This document shows, in pieces, positions 54,224 to 64,000 of a DNA stretch of 64,000 nt. This DNA is from Lasiosphaeria ovina (lineage: Eukaryota > Ascomycota > Sordariomycetes > Sordariales > Lasiosphaeriaceae): assembly GCA_033439765.1 (NCBI GenBank), contig JAULSN010000003.1:248001-312000 (forward strand), written 5' to 3'. The position numbers and the translations under genes are program-made. Each line of letters starts with the position of its first letter. Positions within the stretch are counted from its first letter, which is position 1. The notes under the pieces were generated by a model. It worked only from the letters and a program-made list of their open reading frames with translations. It had not been told where the DNA came from and made no database searches.

Positions 54224-55208
54224 ATGCAGGCCGCGGTCGCGTCGGTTGGCGCTCGCCTGCTCTCCGAGATCGATGAGGCGAGTCTGGACGAGGTAAGCTG
54301 GGCCTGGTGCGACAAAGTTTTGCAGCACAAGTCGGTTTGCTCAAAGTGCGCGTCCGTCGTTCAGTCGTGCCTGCCGCCCAGTTCGACGAGTGCGGTTGTG
54401 CTGGGGTGCCGGAGGAAGCGAGTTGAAGTTCACTGCTAACCAGCCTTTTTTGTTCTCTACAAAGATCCTCGCCTCTCTCCGCACAGGCCTTGCGTCAACA
54501 ACCCCCAACCGCAACCACGCTGGCGAAGATAGTCACGCAAACAATGCTGTGCCGACTCGCTCAAGCAGCAATCGGCTCAAGCATTTCCCAATTCCCGAAC
54601 TCAATGACCTCGTCCAGCGCCATTTCCGCGCCACGCAGTCTGCGCCGCTGGCCATCACGGGCCGCTACCGCGAGCTCCTCTACGTCCTGGTTGCGACTCT
54701 GATCACCTCGCCCCATGACAAGGCAGTTGCTATCGTCGACTTTGACGGCCGGTTTGACCCCGAGCGTCTCCTCGCCACTGCTCCAGCTGGGGAGTTTCCG
54801 CATGTGAGGCTAGCAGTCAAGCCCGGTGACCTGGATCATGTCCACATCCTGCGTGCTACTCGCGGAGGCGTCGCACATATCGCCAACTGCCTCGCGTCAT
54901 TGGAGCAGTACATGCTTTACCGGCCACACCGAAGTCGCGCCCGTGAGTGGTGGGGCACGGTAGTCATTGGCGGTGGGCTGAACCCAGCCGGCACCGCCGC
55001 CGCCGCAGCCTCTGCCCAGATGGCTGTCACGGCCGACTGGAAGGGCTGGCTGCGTGTCGACAGGGCCGAGACGCAGTCGTTCGGGGACATGCCCGTTGAC
55101 GAGGCGCTGGCCGACAGAGACGAGCGCCAGAACACCGTCGACGATGCCGGGTGGGTGGCCACCTCGCCATGGGGCGCCTTTACCTTTGGCACGCGAGGGC
55201 ACCCCTGA
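54224..55208 (+). CDS. RecA-fold protein resembling XRCC2 / Rad51 paralogue, P-loop degenerate
   Basis: Two exons, 54224-54292 and 54465-55208, 270 aa. The intron has GTAAGC, branch GCTAAC and AAAG. The order of elements fits XRCC2: ITGRYRELLYVLVATLI (about 87-103) where XRCC2 has the P-loop helix, AVAIVDFDGRFDPERL (111-125) matching the FIDTDYHFD strand, HVHILRATRG (148-157), then WWGTVVIGG (185-193) at the Walker B position. The Walker A lysine/serine (GKS/T) is absent, so ATP binding is unlikely; published work on vertebrate XRCC2 found ATP binding dispensable. The likely role is recombination repair with other Rad51 paralogues, in the nucleus. The alternative is a fungal-specific protein of unknown function. 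Confidence 0.6.
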
Positions 55209-55671
55209 GAGGTGGTGCTGGTTACATATGGTTACCTGTTGCTACATGCACTTTTGTCCGAGCACGCGCTGCCGGGCCGAAGGCAACGATTTGGCGATTA
55301 CGCATAAGATACCGAGCAACCTCATCTACAGAGCTATGGTCCCTCTCTGACTTGCGTCTTCGTAGTACGCCGCCTCTTTCCTCGTGTGACTTCTGAGTTC
55401 TTTACGGAGAAAACCGGATCCCGAGGCAACCATATGAAGGCTGGAACTATAGTATTGGGCCGGACTAACATGACTCTCTGCGAAGACCCATCTGTCAGGT
55501 ATTTGGCTCTCGGGACGCCTTCCACGTTTCGGTGTTTTCCCTGTATCTTTCGCCTTGGGGCCTGGAAACTTGAGTGGGGACCCTGACACCCCCGGCTTGC
55601 TTTCTCTTGATGTTCATCTACAGGCGTCCACACTAAACACGAATGCCTACTTTTTACCCTGCCAACGCCGC
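55209..55671. other. Short spacer between XRCC2-like and CECR5-like genes
   Basis: No sequence for the expected N-terminus of the next gene is found in any plus-strand frame. An ATG at 55643 opens a frame that disagrees with the downstream one. Confidence 0.5.
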
Positions 55672-56676
55672 GGCCTCGGGGATACGGATCGGTGCAGGGA
55701 TCTCTCCCGGCAGCTCGAGATTGAGGTTTCGCCGGGCCAGTTCATCTGCGGACACACGCCCATGCGGGAGTTTGCCGACCGCTACGGCACCGTGCTCGTG
55801 GTAGGGGGTGAGGGTGAGACATGTCGTGATGTGGCCGAGAGCTACGGCTTCCGCGACGTCATCACGCCTGGCGACATCCTCAAGGCCAACGCCCACACGG
55901 CGCCGTTCCGCAAGCTAACCGAGTCGGAGCACAAGAACTCGCGCGACCTGTTGGCGCACGGCGTCAATATGAGCGACATTGTGGTCGAGGCCATATTCGT
56001 GTTTGCCGACAGCCGCGACTGGGCGTCGGATCTCCAGATCATCCTCGACATCGCCCAGAGCAAAGGCGGCCGGCTCGAGACGCGGTCTGAAACCTTTGAC
56101 GAGGGCCCGCCCATCTACTTTAGCCACAATGACGTGCTGTGGTCCTCGGCTCACGAGCACGCGCGTCTGGGCATGGGGGCGCTGCGGCGCATCGTCGAGA
56201 CGGTCTTTGAAGACACGTCGGGCGGGCGCAAGCTGCACACGCACGTGTTCGGCAAGCCGCAGGTGTCGACGTTCGAGTTCGCGACGCGCCTGCTGGGCCA
56301 GTGGCGCATGGCGCAGCACGGGCTCGAGGAAGGCGGCGAGCCGCCCGCCACCGTCTATTTTGTCGGTGACACGCCCGAGTCGGACATCCGCGGCACCAAC
56401 GCCATGGACGCCAAGAGCGCCAACGAGTGGTACAGCATCCTCGTCAAGACGGGCGTCTACCAGGCCGGCACCGAGCCCCGCTACAAGCCCCGCCGCCTCG
56501 TCGACACAGTTCTCGACGCTGTTAACCACGGCATCCGCCGCGAGATGGCCAAGCTCGGCTCCCGCAAGAGCACCGGCGGCCGCCTTCTCCCGGTCAACGA
56601 CGCCGCGCTCAGGGCCCTCGCCGAGGAGCGCACGCCAAACTTTGTGTCCAAGGCCGGGCCGTTCTCAGAACCATAG
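55672..56676 (+). CDS. CECR5/YKR070w-type HAD hydrolase lacking its N-terminus
   Basis: Homology to the CECR5-type HAD family starts abruptly at 55672 (GLGDTDRCRDLSRQLE) and runs to the stop at 56676. The first in-frame ATG is at 55762 (304 aa). Present: SPGQFICGHTPM, VLVVGGEGE, YGFRDVITPGDIL, VEAIFVFADSRDWASDLQII, the motif III lysine (FGKPQVSTFEF) and motif IV (YFVGDTPESDIRGTNAMD). Absent: the first 60 or so residues with the nucleophile motif DIDGV and the LTNGGG motif II. The body has strong coding bias and no stops, so this is either a recently 5'-truncated gene or one whose first exon was lost or displaced. Full-length members are mitochondrial-type HAD proteins of uncertain substrate. 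As it stands it cannot catalyse phosphotransfer. Confidence 0.65.
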   Translation, partial: GLGDTDRCRDLSRQLEIEVSPGQFICGHTPMREFADRYGTVLVVGGEGETCRDVAESYGFRDVITPGDILKANAHTAPFRKLTESEHKNSRDLLAHGVNMSDIVVEAIFVFADSRDWASDLQIILDIAQSKGGRLETRSETFDEGPPIYFSHNDVLWSSAHEHARLGMGALRRIVETVFEDTSGGRKLHTHVFGKPQVSTFEFATRLLGQWRMAQHGLEEGGEPPATVYFVGDTPESDIRGTNAMDAKSANEWYSILVKTGVYQAGTEPRYKPRRLVDTVLDAVNHGIRREMAKLGSRKSTGGRLLPVNDAALRALAEERTPNFVSKAGPFSEP

Positions 56677-57284
56677 CGTGTCCGTGCCGTAGGTTGTTTC
56701 TCTGTTTTTCTTTCTTTCTTATCTATCCGGTTCTGCCCTGTTTTGATAACACTTTGTTGATGCTGGCTCGCTGCTTTTCCTTCTATATGTACTGTATCTG
56801 TCCATTACATGCAACATGTTTGTTTCTTTTGTCGATTCCATGACTACCTACATAACTTGGATGATAGCTCTTAGGATAGTGGATCGACGGTGGTCGTTGT
56901 CCTTCGCTGCCGCGTCCTGGCATGTAGCCCCCCCCCCCTTTTTTTTTTTTTTTGGGGGGGGGGGGGGGGGTGATAGTTGCTGTAGCGGCATTTTCACATG
57001 ACTCCTGAGATACACAATATGAATCAGACAGGGATACCGCCGTTCAAGTCTTGAACGATCTGTTTACCTGTGGATGAGCTGCATCACCACTTCTATTGTC
57101 ACTCGCTCAAGCCGTCCATCTTCTTAGGAACTGACATACAGACGGACTCTGAACCAAAATCACACAGGAAACGGAGACAATTACTGAGGTTTTGGACATG
57201 CAGCACAGCTCCTCCCGGCAGCCACTGAGTACAGACATTTCGCCTTGCTGTTATTACTCTCCACAGACTACCTATTAGCGGTCA
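56677..57284. other. Convergent 3' spacer with C/T/G homopolymer block
   Basis: No gene. It contains three adjacent homopolymers: C11 (56928-56938), T15 (56939-56953) and G17 (56954-56970). Confidence 0.7.
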
Positions 57285-58973
57285 TCACTGGAAACTGGTC
57301 TTGAGAATGCCGGGCTTCCTCGAGTGCAGATCGAGAATCATCTGACCAAAGAGCCCGTTGGCCCATGAGAACCTAACAGGGTGCCACGCAACGTGTGGCT
57401 GTGTTAGTACTCGCTCCGGTACTTTGACGGGGTGAATATACCGGACTCACCACTGCCTTGTCCACTGGCTAGCGTTGAACGTGTTGACGCTCTCGTGGAT
57501 CAGTCCCAGCCCGTCGGTGCTGCGCAGGATCTGGCCCAGCGCCGCCGTGATCTCGGCGTCGTCATCGCTCGTCATGATCTGCACGATCAGCGCCATCGGC
57601 CACGCCATGCCGGGCCCGACATGCGGGCCCCCGACTGCGCTCAGCACCGGGCCTTGCATAAAATACGGATTCCCGCCCGCGGCCGGCGGCGCCAAGGTCC
57701 GCGCCCGCGTGCGCCTATATAGCGCGTCCGTGGCATTCACATAACCTAACAGCGGCGCCGCCAGCAGCGACGGGATGTTGGCGTCGTCCATTATCGCCGC
57801 CGACCCGAACCCGTCCACCTCATACGCATACACCATCTCCGTGCCGCCGGTCCCAGTGCCCCGCAGCACCGGCACGCGCACAACGCCGTGCTGCTCCACG
57901 GCCGCGCCCAGCTCCGCGGCAAAGTCACGCATCTCGGCGGCCAGCGCGCCGTCGCCCGCCGCGTCCGCCACGCCCGCCGCCCCCGCCAGCCCCCGCGCAA
58001 ACATCATATTGGCCGGCACCAGCAGCTGGAACAGCGTGCTATCGTCGCTCGGCCGGAACGCGCTGCGCACGAGCCCCGTGCCGTTGCCCACGGGGCTGCC
58101 GGCGCCGTCGTTGGCCAGCGTCTCGGTCGCGCGCGTCGTCTGCCGCGTGAAGGTGTACGGGCTCTTCACCACGTGCCCGTCGCCGTCGCCGTACGTCGGT
58201 GCGTCGCGCATCGCCCGCGCCGTCGCCAGCGCTGCCCGCGCCGCCGCCGCCCACTGCGACGCCGCCCGCGCGAAGAAGCCCCCGTCGCCCGTCGCGGACA
58301 GGTACGCCGCGCTCAGCTGCAGGAATGCCGCCAGGCTATCCAGCTCGTACTTGCACTCGAACACGGCCGCCGCGTCGTACGGCGGCACGACCACGTCGGA
58401 CGCTGCCGCGCTGTTGGTTGCGGCCGCGATGCCGCTCTCGCGCGGCGCCTGGAACGAGTTGCAGAACGGCGCTGTCAGCACGTACCGTGCCTGCAGGTTG
58501 ATGACGCCGCGGTAGAGGCTTGCGAGGTCGTCGTCGCTGCTGTTGGAAGATGAAGACGACGGGTTTGAGCCGAGAAGCGGCAGGTACGACAGCAGCTGGT
58601 TGGCGCTGTCGCGCAGCCACATGGCGTCGATGTCGCCGGTGATGATGAACGCCAGCTCTTCGTTGTTGTCCGCTGCGCGCCCCCGCCACCGCACCGCCGT
58701 GTCGAGCGTGTTGGGGTAGCTGTTCTCGAACAGGCGCGCCAGGTCCGGGTCCGCGATGGCGGCCGTTATGTGTGTGATCGCTGCCTCGACTAAGGACGAG
58801 TTGAACGTCCGGCATGCGGGCGCCGGCCGCTGCCAAGATAGTGCGTACCGCCCGCTGGATAGTGGTGTGTGTCGCTGCTGGGAGTACGCTGAGTAGTCTG
58901 GGCAGCTGGCGAGGGCGAGCGGCGCTAGGATGAGGGCGAGGGCTGCTGCGAGGCCTGTGGCTGATTCACGCAT
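57285..58973 (-). CDS. Secreted exo-alpha-1,6-mannosidase, glycoside hydrolase family 125
   Basis: Two exons, 57451-58973 and 57285-57372, 536 aa. The intron (57373-57450) has GTGAGT, branch TACTAAC and TTAG and supplies the conserved C-terminus [14 protein letters not shown] signal peptide (1-23, ending ALASC) is followed by the GH125 (DUF1237) landmarks: [35 protein letters not shown] (likely acid Asp), [36 protein letters not shown] and IHESVN (likely base Glu). GH125 enzymes are metal-independent inverting exo-alpha-1,6-mannosidases acting on N-glycan and mannan branches. Extracellular or secretory-pathway location is inferred. The start at 58973 is chosen because it opens the signal peptide. 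Confidence 0.9.
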
Positions 58974-59496
58974 GGTGCAGGCAGCGTTGTAGTAGTTTAT
59001 AGGTGTGTGTAGGTGTAGGTCCCTAGCGCGTGTCTGTCTATCGAGGCTGCGGCGGCGCCGGGTGCTCACTCACTCACTCACTTGCTCGACTACCACCGCC
59101 TGGCCAAGGTTGTTGGGAGGTTAGGCTGGAGAGAGAAAAAGGGGCAGGCAGGAAGAGCAACGCACGGCCAAAACCAACTTCCGGTAGCAATCTCAAAATA
59201 AAAATGTTCCACCACGAAAACAAGAATCCAACCTGCGTCGACCTCCTCTTTCTTTTCTGTCTGCGGATCGACACTGCAGCGGGCCAATATCGCAAACCGC
59301 CGTCCCACCCGACACACACTGGGAGGAAGAGGGGCGTGACACGTCCGGGAACAAACAAGCTTCCTTTTTCGGACGGGCCCGTGAACGAACAAATGGGCGG
59401 CAACCAAGCAACCACCAGCAAGCACATGGCATCGGATGGGACGCATCATGCGGTGCGGGGGAACTTGCAGCGGCCGCAACCCCAAATTGCCACGTT

Positions 59497-59534
<38 letters not shown>

Positions 59535-60244
59535 ATGGTGCTGCTGCTGCCCGGACTCGAGCCGGGGCGGCTTCTCTTCTCTCTGGGCTTGTGACGGGTG
59601 TGTGGGTGTGTGGTTCCCCGGCATGGATCGCCGCGGATGGATTTGCCGCGCCGAGTGCCGCCGCTGGCTGCGACTCTTGCGAGAGAGGTTCACCTTCTTT
59701 ATTGGCGGTACATCTGGAAGTGTATGTGTGCCGCAGCGCACTTTTGGGTTTTATTCTTGTTCTTATTCACGGGGAGATACAACGATGCCTGTTGCGTAGC
59801 CTGCCCTGTCTTGTGCTGCCAAGAGCTTCATCAAGAAATTGCTCGGTAGACTGGCAGTCAGGACTTGATGTCTGACCGCTTCGACTTTGTGGGTATGTTG
59901 CGTGCGTTGGCCTGCTATTTTATCGTTCTCAGTTGATGGCCTGGTGGCTTGCCCGAGATGGATTCAATTCGTCCGCCCGGCCGGCCGGACGGACCAACAA
60001 ACAAGGCTACCTCAGGGGCAATATGTACCCACCTTTCCCGAGTAGCACCGCCCAGCTCGTCCGTCCGACGCTCGCCGCCGGACCAAGGCCGCCAACACAT
60101 TGAGGCAAGAGACGAGATGCGATCTTCCGTCGGTGGTATATCTAGGTCGGCCAGACACACGCAGAGAAAATGGCCTGTCCTCTTCCCTCTCCCGTCCCGC
60201 TCTCTAGACCTCTAGCAGTAGCCAGCCTCCCGCACCCCTGAGCC
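58974..60244. promoter_or_regulatory. Divergent spacer between GH125 and AIF2-like genes
   Basis: 1.27 kb without a gene. A TGC trinucleotide repeat (eleven units, 59501-59534) produces spurious poly-Leu/Cys/Ser frames. The last 250 bp are C-rich promoter-like sequence. Confidence 0.5.
59501..59534. repeat. (TGC)n trinucleotide repeat
   Basis: Eleven uninterrupted TGC units followed by four more after an ATGG interruption. It is intergenic. Confidence 0.9.
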
Positions 60245-61612
60245 ATGGCCGAGCCCAAGAAGCACATTGTCGTCCTCGGCGCGTCATACGCCGGGCTGTC
60301 GACGGCCCACTACGTGCTCAAGCACGTCCTCCCCCGGCTGCCCGACAGCGGCGGCTACGACGTGGTGCTGGTCAGCGCCTCGGCCGAGGCTATGTGCCGC
60401 CCGGCGTGCCCGCGCGCGCTGATCGCCGACCGCTTCTTCCCGCAGGACAAGCTGTTCGTCGGCGTCGCGGCCCAGTTCGCCGCGTACCCGCCCGGCCAGT
60501 TCCGCTTCGTGCACGGCCGTGCCACGGCGCTGGACCGCCGCGGCCGCACCGTCGCCGTGGCCTTGAGTAGCAGCAAACCTGAGAACACCAGCACCGAGAC
60601 CGAAACCATCCCCTTCCACGCCCTCGTCATCGCCACCGGCGCGTCCACGCCCTCGCCGCTGCTCGGCCTTAACGACGGCCCCAGCGACACCCTGCGCGCG
60701 CACTGGGCAGCCTTCCGCACGGCCCTCCCCGCCGCGCGCAGCATCGTCATCGCCGGCGGCGGGCCCGCGGGCGTCGAAGTCGCCGGCGAGCTAGGCGAGC
60801 ACCTCAACGGCAGCAGCGGCGGCGGCGGCGGCGGATGGAAAGCCTGGTGGCCGCTCGGCTCCTCCAAGCCGCCGCCACGCGTCGCCATTACCCTCGTGAC
60901 GTCGGCGCCGGAGCTGCTCCCGGCGCTGCCGCCCGCCATCGCGCGCGCCGCCGAGGCCCAGCTTGCCCGGCTAGGCGTACGCGTCGTCAAGAACACGCGC
61001 GTCACGGCCGTGTCATTCACCCCGTCTCCGTCCCCATCTAGCAAGAACTCTACATCGGACCTAGACCCAGACCCGCTCACCAGCCACGCAGCCGTAACAC
61101 TAGCCTCGGGCGCTATCCTACACGCCGACCTGTACATTCCGTGCGTCGGCACGACACCCAACACGGCGTTTCTCGCGGGCAGTGACAGTGACAGCAGTAG
61201 CAGCGAGCTCCTCACCGCAGACGGCCGCGTGGCCACGGACCCGTCCACGCTGCGTATCAGCAGTGCCCAGCCAGGCGAGCGCCTCTACGCCGTCGGCGAC
61301 GCGAGCGACTACGCGCGCCGCCCAGCCGTGCATGCCGTGCTGGCGGCCGTGCCGGTGCTATGCGCGAACCTGCGGAGGGATTTGTTGTTGCCGCTGGTAG
61401 GTGAGGGAAAGGGGCAGGAGGGTGACGACGCCGTGTTTCGTGAGGACACGCGCGCCACGCAGCTCGTGCCCCTCGGTACGCGCACTGGTGTTGGTGCTGT
61501 CATGGGATACCGCTTGCCGGGCTTCGCTGTCTGGCTGATCAAGGGGAGGGACTATTGGCTGTGGACGACGGGACGGCTGTGGAGTGGGCGGCAGTGGGCG
61601 AAGGAGTCGTGA
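60245..61612 (+). CDS. AIF2/AMID-like FAD-dependent pyridine nucleotide-disulphide oxidoreductase
   Basis: Single exon, 455 aa. The FAD-binding Rossmann motif VVLGASYAGLSTA is at about 9-21. The NAD(P)H-binding Rossmann motif IVIAGGGPAGVEVAGELGEH is at about 166-185. The FAD-contacting LYAVGDASDYA is at about 362-372, and ATGAS and CVGTTPNTAFL support the fold. It has no CxxxxC redox disulphide, so it belongs to the AIF/AMID/NDH-2-like branch, which oxidises NAD(P)H. No mitochondrial presequence is seen at the N-terminus; a hydrophobic stretch near the C-terminus (about 422-440) could touch membranes. A Gly/Ser-rich insert lies at about 188-198. The ATG at 60245 has a good context and the FAD motif follows at normal distance. 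Confidence 0.88.
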   Translation: MAEPKKHIVVLGASYAGLSTAHYVLKHVLPRLPDSGGYDVVLVSASAEAMCRPACPRALIADRFFPQDKLFVGVAAQFAAYPPGQFRFVHGRATALDRRGRTVAVALSSSKPENTSTETETIPFHALVIATGASTPSPLLGLNDGPSDTLRAHWAAFRTALPAARSIVIAGGGPAGVEVAGELGEHLNGSSGGGGGGWKAWWPLGSSKPPPRVAITLVTSAPELLPALPPAIARAAEAQLARLGVRVVKNTRVTAVSFTPSPSPSSKNSTSDLDPDPLTSHAAVTLASGAILHADLYIPCVGTTPNTAFLAGSDSDSSSSELLTADGRVATDPSTLRISSAQPGERLYAVGDASDYARRPAVHAVLAAVPVLCANLRRDLLLPLVGEGKGQEGDDAVFREDTRATQLVPLGTRTGVGAVMGYRLPGFAVWLIKGRDYWLWTTGRLWSGRQWAKES

Positions 61613-61958
61613 TCTCCTTTCTATCTTTTTGCAACTTTTTGTTTTTGCGATTACAAGCAAGCGTGAGGGTAATGTATGTACTTTGGGTAGTTAGGTGGCT
61701 TCTTGGCTAAAAAGAAGCGTGTCAGCTCACAGCAGAGACCCCTTTCTTGACCCGCGCTGTTCGGGTCGCCTTTGTGCAAAGCTCTTGTGAGAAAGCATGT
61801 CTAGTGTCTGAAGCTGATTTTGTCTGTACTGTACCTATGTATCCGTATTATGCACCCTACCCAACTACTACACTACACCCAGAACCGAAACCTTTGCTTT
61901 CCCAACTTGACTTCCCTTTTTTCCCCCTCTGCTAAACACTCCACACCATTTTTTGTCC
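61613..61958. other. Convergent 3' spacer
   Basis: 346 bp between two stop codons. No gene is seen. Confidence 0.6.
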
Positions 61959-63832
61959 TCACGACTGCACTATCGTCGTCGAGTTGACGGTCGCGACCCA
62001 CGATGTGCCCTTGGGCGTTGCGCAGCGGATCCGGTTAGCCGTCGTCTCGGTCGTGCACGTGTAGTCGGGCAGCGTCGTGTTGGCGATGCCGGTGAAGACG
62101 ACTCTGTTTCGTGGCGGTTGTCAGCGCGTGCTTTTCAAGGGGGTGTTTGTTTCTGGCACGCCAAATAGGGGGAGAGATGAAGGGAAAGGGGAAAGGTAGA
62201 AAGAAGGGAAATGCGGAGAGAAACAACATTAAAAAAAGAACACAAAGAAATAAACCCACGGGTGCGCCGAATCCAAATCACTACAGTGCCACGTCGCGTT
62301 GAGCACCAGCGTGCGCGCGGCCATATCATACTGCAAGCTGCAGGCCTGCAGGACGGCCTCGCTGCTGCTGCCGCCGGCCAGCACGCACGGGTACCACGTC
62401 CCCGGGGCAGGCGGCGAGAGATGCACGTTCTGGGCGCGCACCGTGGCCGTCGGGTAGTCGGCGCTGTCGGGCGGGGCGCTGGCGAGGGCGACGCGCAGCG
62501 CGAGCGCGCCGACGCCCGTCGAGCTGGCGCCCGCGAGCGAGATGGTCGTCTCGAAGTCGCTCAGCCGCCACGCCGGCGCCACCGCCGACGCCGCCGTGCA
62601 GCTGCTAGCCGTGCTGACCGCCGCGTCGGTCAGCGCGTAGGGCGCCAGCGCCGACTCGGACACCTGCTTGCCGGGGAAGTCGATGGGGTCGCCCGTGTTG
62701 GTGCAGAAGGTGATGGTCGGCTCGGACGGCTCGTGGTCGAAGTCGCTGCACGTGAGCGGCAGCTTGGTCGATGCCGTGCCGGTGATGGTGAGTCTGTTTT
62801 TGTGTGTTGGTGGTTAGAAGATGGAAAAGGAGAGGGATAGGTGGACGACTCACGGGACAGCCGGGCTGACGTCGTCGCAGAACCACGTCTCGTTCATCGT
62901 CAGCGCAAAGGTGGCCGGGTCAAAGAGCATGGACGTCTGGATGGTGTGGGCCTGGTGCGGGCGGTACGGGCCTTGGACCTCGCAATCGAGGATCTGGAGC
63001 TCGGGGTAGTTGACCGTGTTGCCGAGGCAGCCGGCCGTGGCGCCCGTGGCGAGGTTGGTGACGGCCACGTACGCGTTGCCCGACACCTGGACCGTGCCGT
63101 TGGCGCCGACCTCGGTGCGCCGGACGATCTGCGACGCCTGGAGCTCCCACGCGGGCGTCTTGGACGCCGCCGCGCAGCCCGGCGTATCGTGGCCCACCGG
63201 CCCGTCCTCGGCCGCCGGCGAGACGCGAACCGGCGCCACCAGCGACGCCCGGATCAGCACCGGCGCCACCGACGATCCGTCGAGCGCGATGGTCGTGTTG
63301 CCGACTGCCGAGAAAATAATGCTGGTTGTCAGGACGCCGTGTTAGTGACCAACGTTTCCATAACACCCTTCCCGTTTCCCCCACCTCCTATCCCATATCC
63401 TCTACCCCCTTGTCACAAAACCGTTCCCCGAGAAAAAAAAAAAAAAAAAAAAAAACAGAAAAAAGTGACGTACGGCTTGCCCGGAGTCATGTCGCTGCAG
63501 GCCCAAGTCTCGTTGACGAGCACGCTGGCCATGCCGTTGTCCAGGCTGACCGACGCCTGCAGGGCATCGGCGGCGGGCGTCTTGCCGCTCGGGGCGCAGC
63601 TCGTCCACGCGCCGCCCGGAGACGCGGGGCACGCGAGGTCGGCCGCGGCGCTGGTGGCGCGGTTGACGAGGCGGAACGACAGCAGCGCGGGCTTGGCTAG
63701 CTGGACTTCTTGCACGAGCCAGCTGGGCGCGGCGAACGAGTCCAGCGTGCAGCTGCCGGCAGTGGCAGCGGCAGCGGCCCGGGCAGGGGCGAAGCTGCCC
63801 GCGGCAGACAGGAGAGCGAGGAGCGCGAGCAT
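61959..63832 (-). CDS. Secreted modular protein with three related exon-encoded units
   Basis: Four exons: 63474-63832, 62854-63321, 62260-62793, 61959-62103, 501 aa. Introns: 63322-63473 (GTACGT/CCAG, with a T23 run), 62794-62853 (GTGAGT/ACAG), 62104-62259 (GTGGGT, branch GCTGAC, ACAG). All three interrupt a Pro codon after its second base. A signal peptide (1-19) leads into units that each end in a related motif just before the intron: NETWACSDMTPGKP, NETWFCDDVSPAVP, NATWHCSDLDSAHP. Each next exon opens with a related beta-strand: IIFSAVGNTT, LTITGTASTK, VVFTGIANTT. Paired cysteines suggest disulphide-bonded beta-sandwich units, loosely like AA1-type secreted proteins, but I cannot name the family. 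The N-glycosylation sequons fit secretion. Function is unknown; a wall- or host-associated role is only inference. Confidence 0.8.
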
Positions 63833-64000
63833 GGCTGATGTGGCGTGGGGACGACGGACACCGGGAGAGAAAGGGGGAGCGAGGCAGGCGAACGAGGAGC
63901 TATGAGGCTTCAAGGGGCCGCGATGTCATTAATTCATGCCCTGGTGTCGCGGGCTCTGCTTCTGGCTCCGAGAGCCACCATCATATGGACGCCCACCTCG
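63833..64000. other. Promoter side of the secreted modular protein gene
   Basis: 168 bp to the window edge. No gene is seen; an in-frame upstream ATG at 63913 would bury the signal peptide and was not chosen. Confidence 0.5.

Noticed and set aside
60355..61248. 297-codon minus-strand ORF opposite the AIF2-like gene
   Set aside because: Shadow of a high-GC gene; no domain.

Overview
The window is a nuclear segment from a filamentous ascomycete (Pezizomycotina). Gene content suggests a Sordariomycete, but I cannot name the species. Evidence: GC-rich genes cut by short introns (about 50-250 bp) with GT(A/G)NGT donors, CT(A/G)AC branch points and YAG acceptors; fungal-restricted families (CFEM, DUF3112, Som1, GH125 with a signal peptide); and AT-richer, TE-bearing spacers. 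There is no operon structure, CRISPR array or recognisable secondary-metabolite cluster.

Layout. 1-403: 5' end of a putative DEAH-box helicase gene (minus). 411-3333: AT-rich spacer with a near-perfect 158-bp-armed inverted repeat and a possible solo LTR. 3334-16401, all plus: GCN1, ribosomal protein eL19, mitochondrial serine hydroxymethyltransferase. 18131-21622 (minus): a large isochorismatase/AlkB/GST-like fusion. 21623-28340: 6.7 kb with no convincing gene, rich in microsatellites, carrying one copy of a small MITE. 28341-33889: LRR-kinase (minus), then TAF8 and CPC-2/RACK1 (plus); one CPC-2 intron contains a U24-like C/D snoRNA. 35179-39542 (minus): a low-complexity membrane ORF, a fungal hypothetical gene and a 7-TM DUF3112 protein. 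41801-43161: mitochondrial ribosomal protein uL22m. 43888-45219 (minus): a CFEM cell-surface protein. 45220-51669: gene-poor island with a second MITE copy and a Tc1 (DD34E) transposon, bordered by an intron-containing tRNA-Met(CAU). 52095-56676: small cysteine-rich protein, COX subunit VIIa, SOM1, an XRCC2-like protein and a 5'-truncated CECR5-like HAD gene. 57285-63832: secreted GH125 alpha-mannosidase, an AIF2-like FAD oxidoreductase and a modular secreted protein.

Functional themes. Translation and amino-acid control (GCN1, CPC-2/RACK1, eL19, U24 snoRNA, tRNA-Met) and mitochondrial function (SHMT, uL22m, COX VIIa, SOM1) account for most housekeeping genes. The accessory and possibly novel content is the three-domain AlkB fusion, the LRR-kinase, the three-module secreted protein, the P-loop-less XRCC2-like protein sharing a 63-bp promoter with SOM1, and the inverted repeat and MITE family. 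Exon boundaries were worked out by hand from splice signals, reading frame and remembered family conservation; no search was run.
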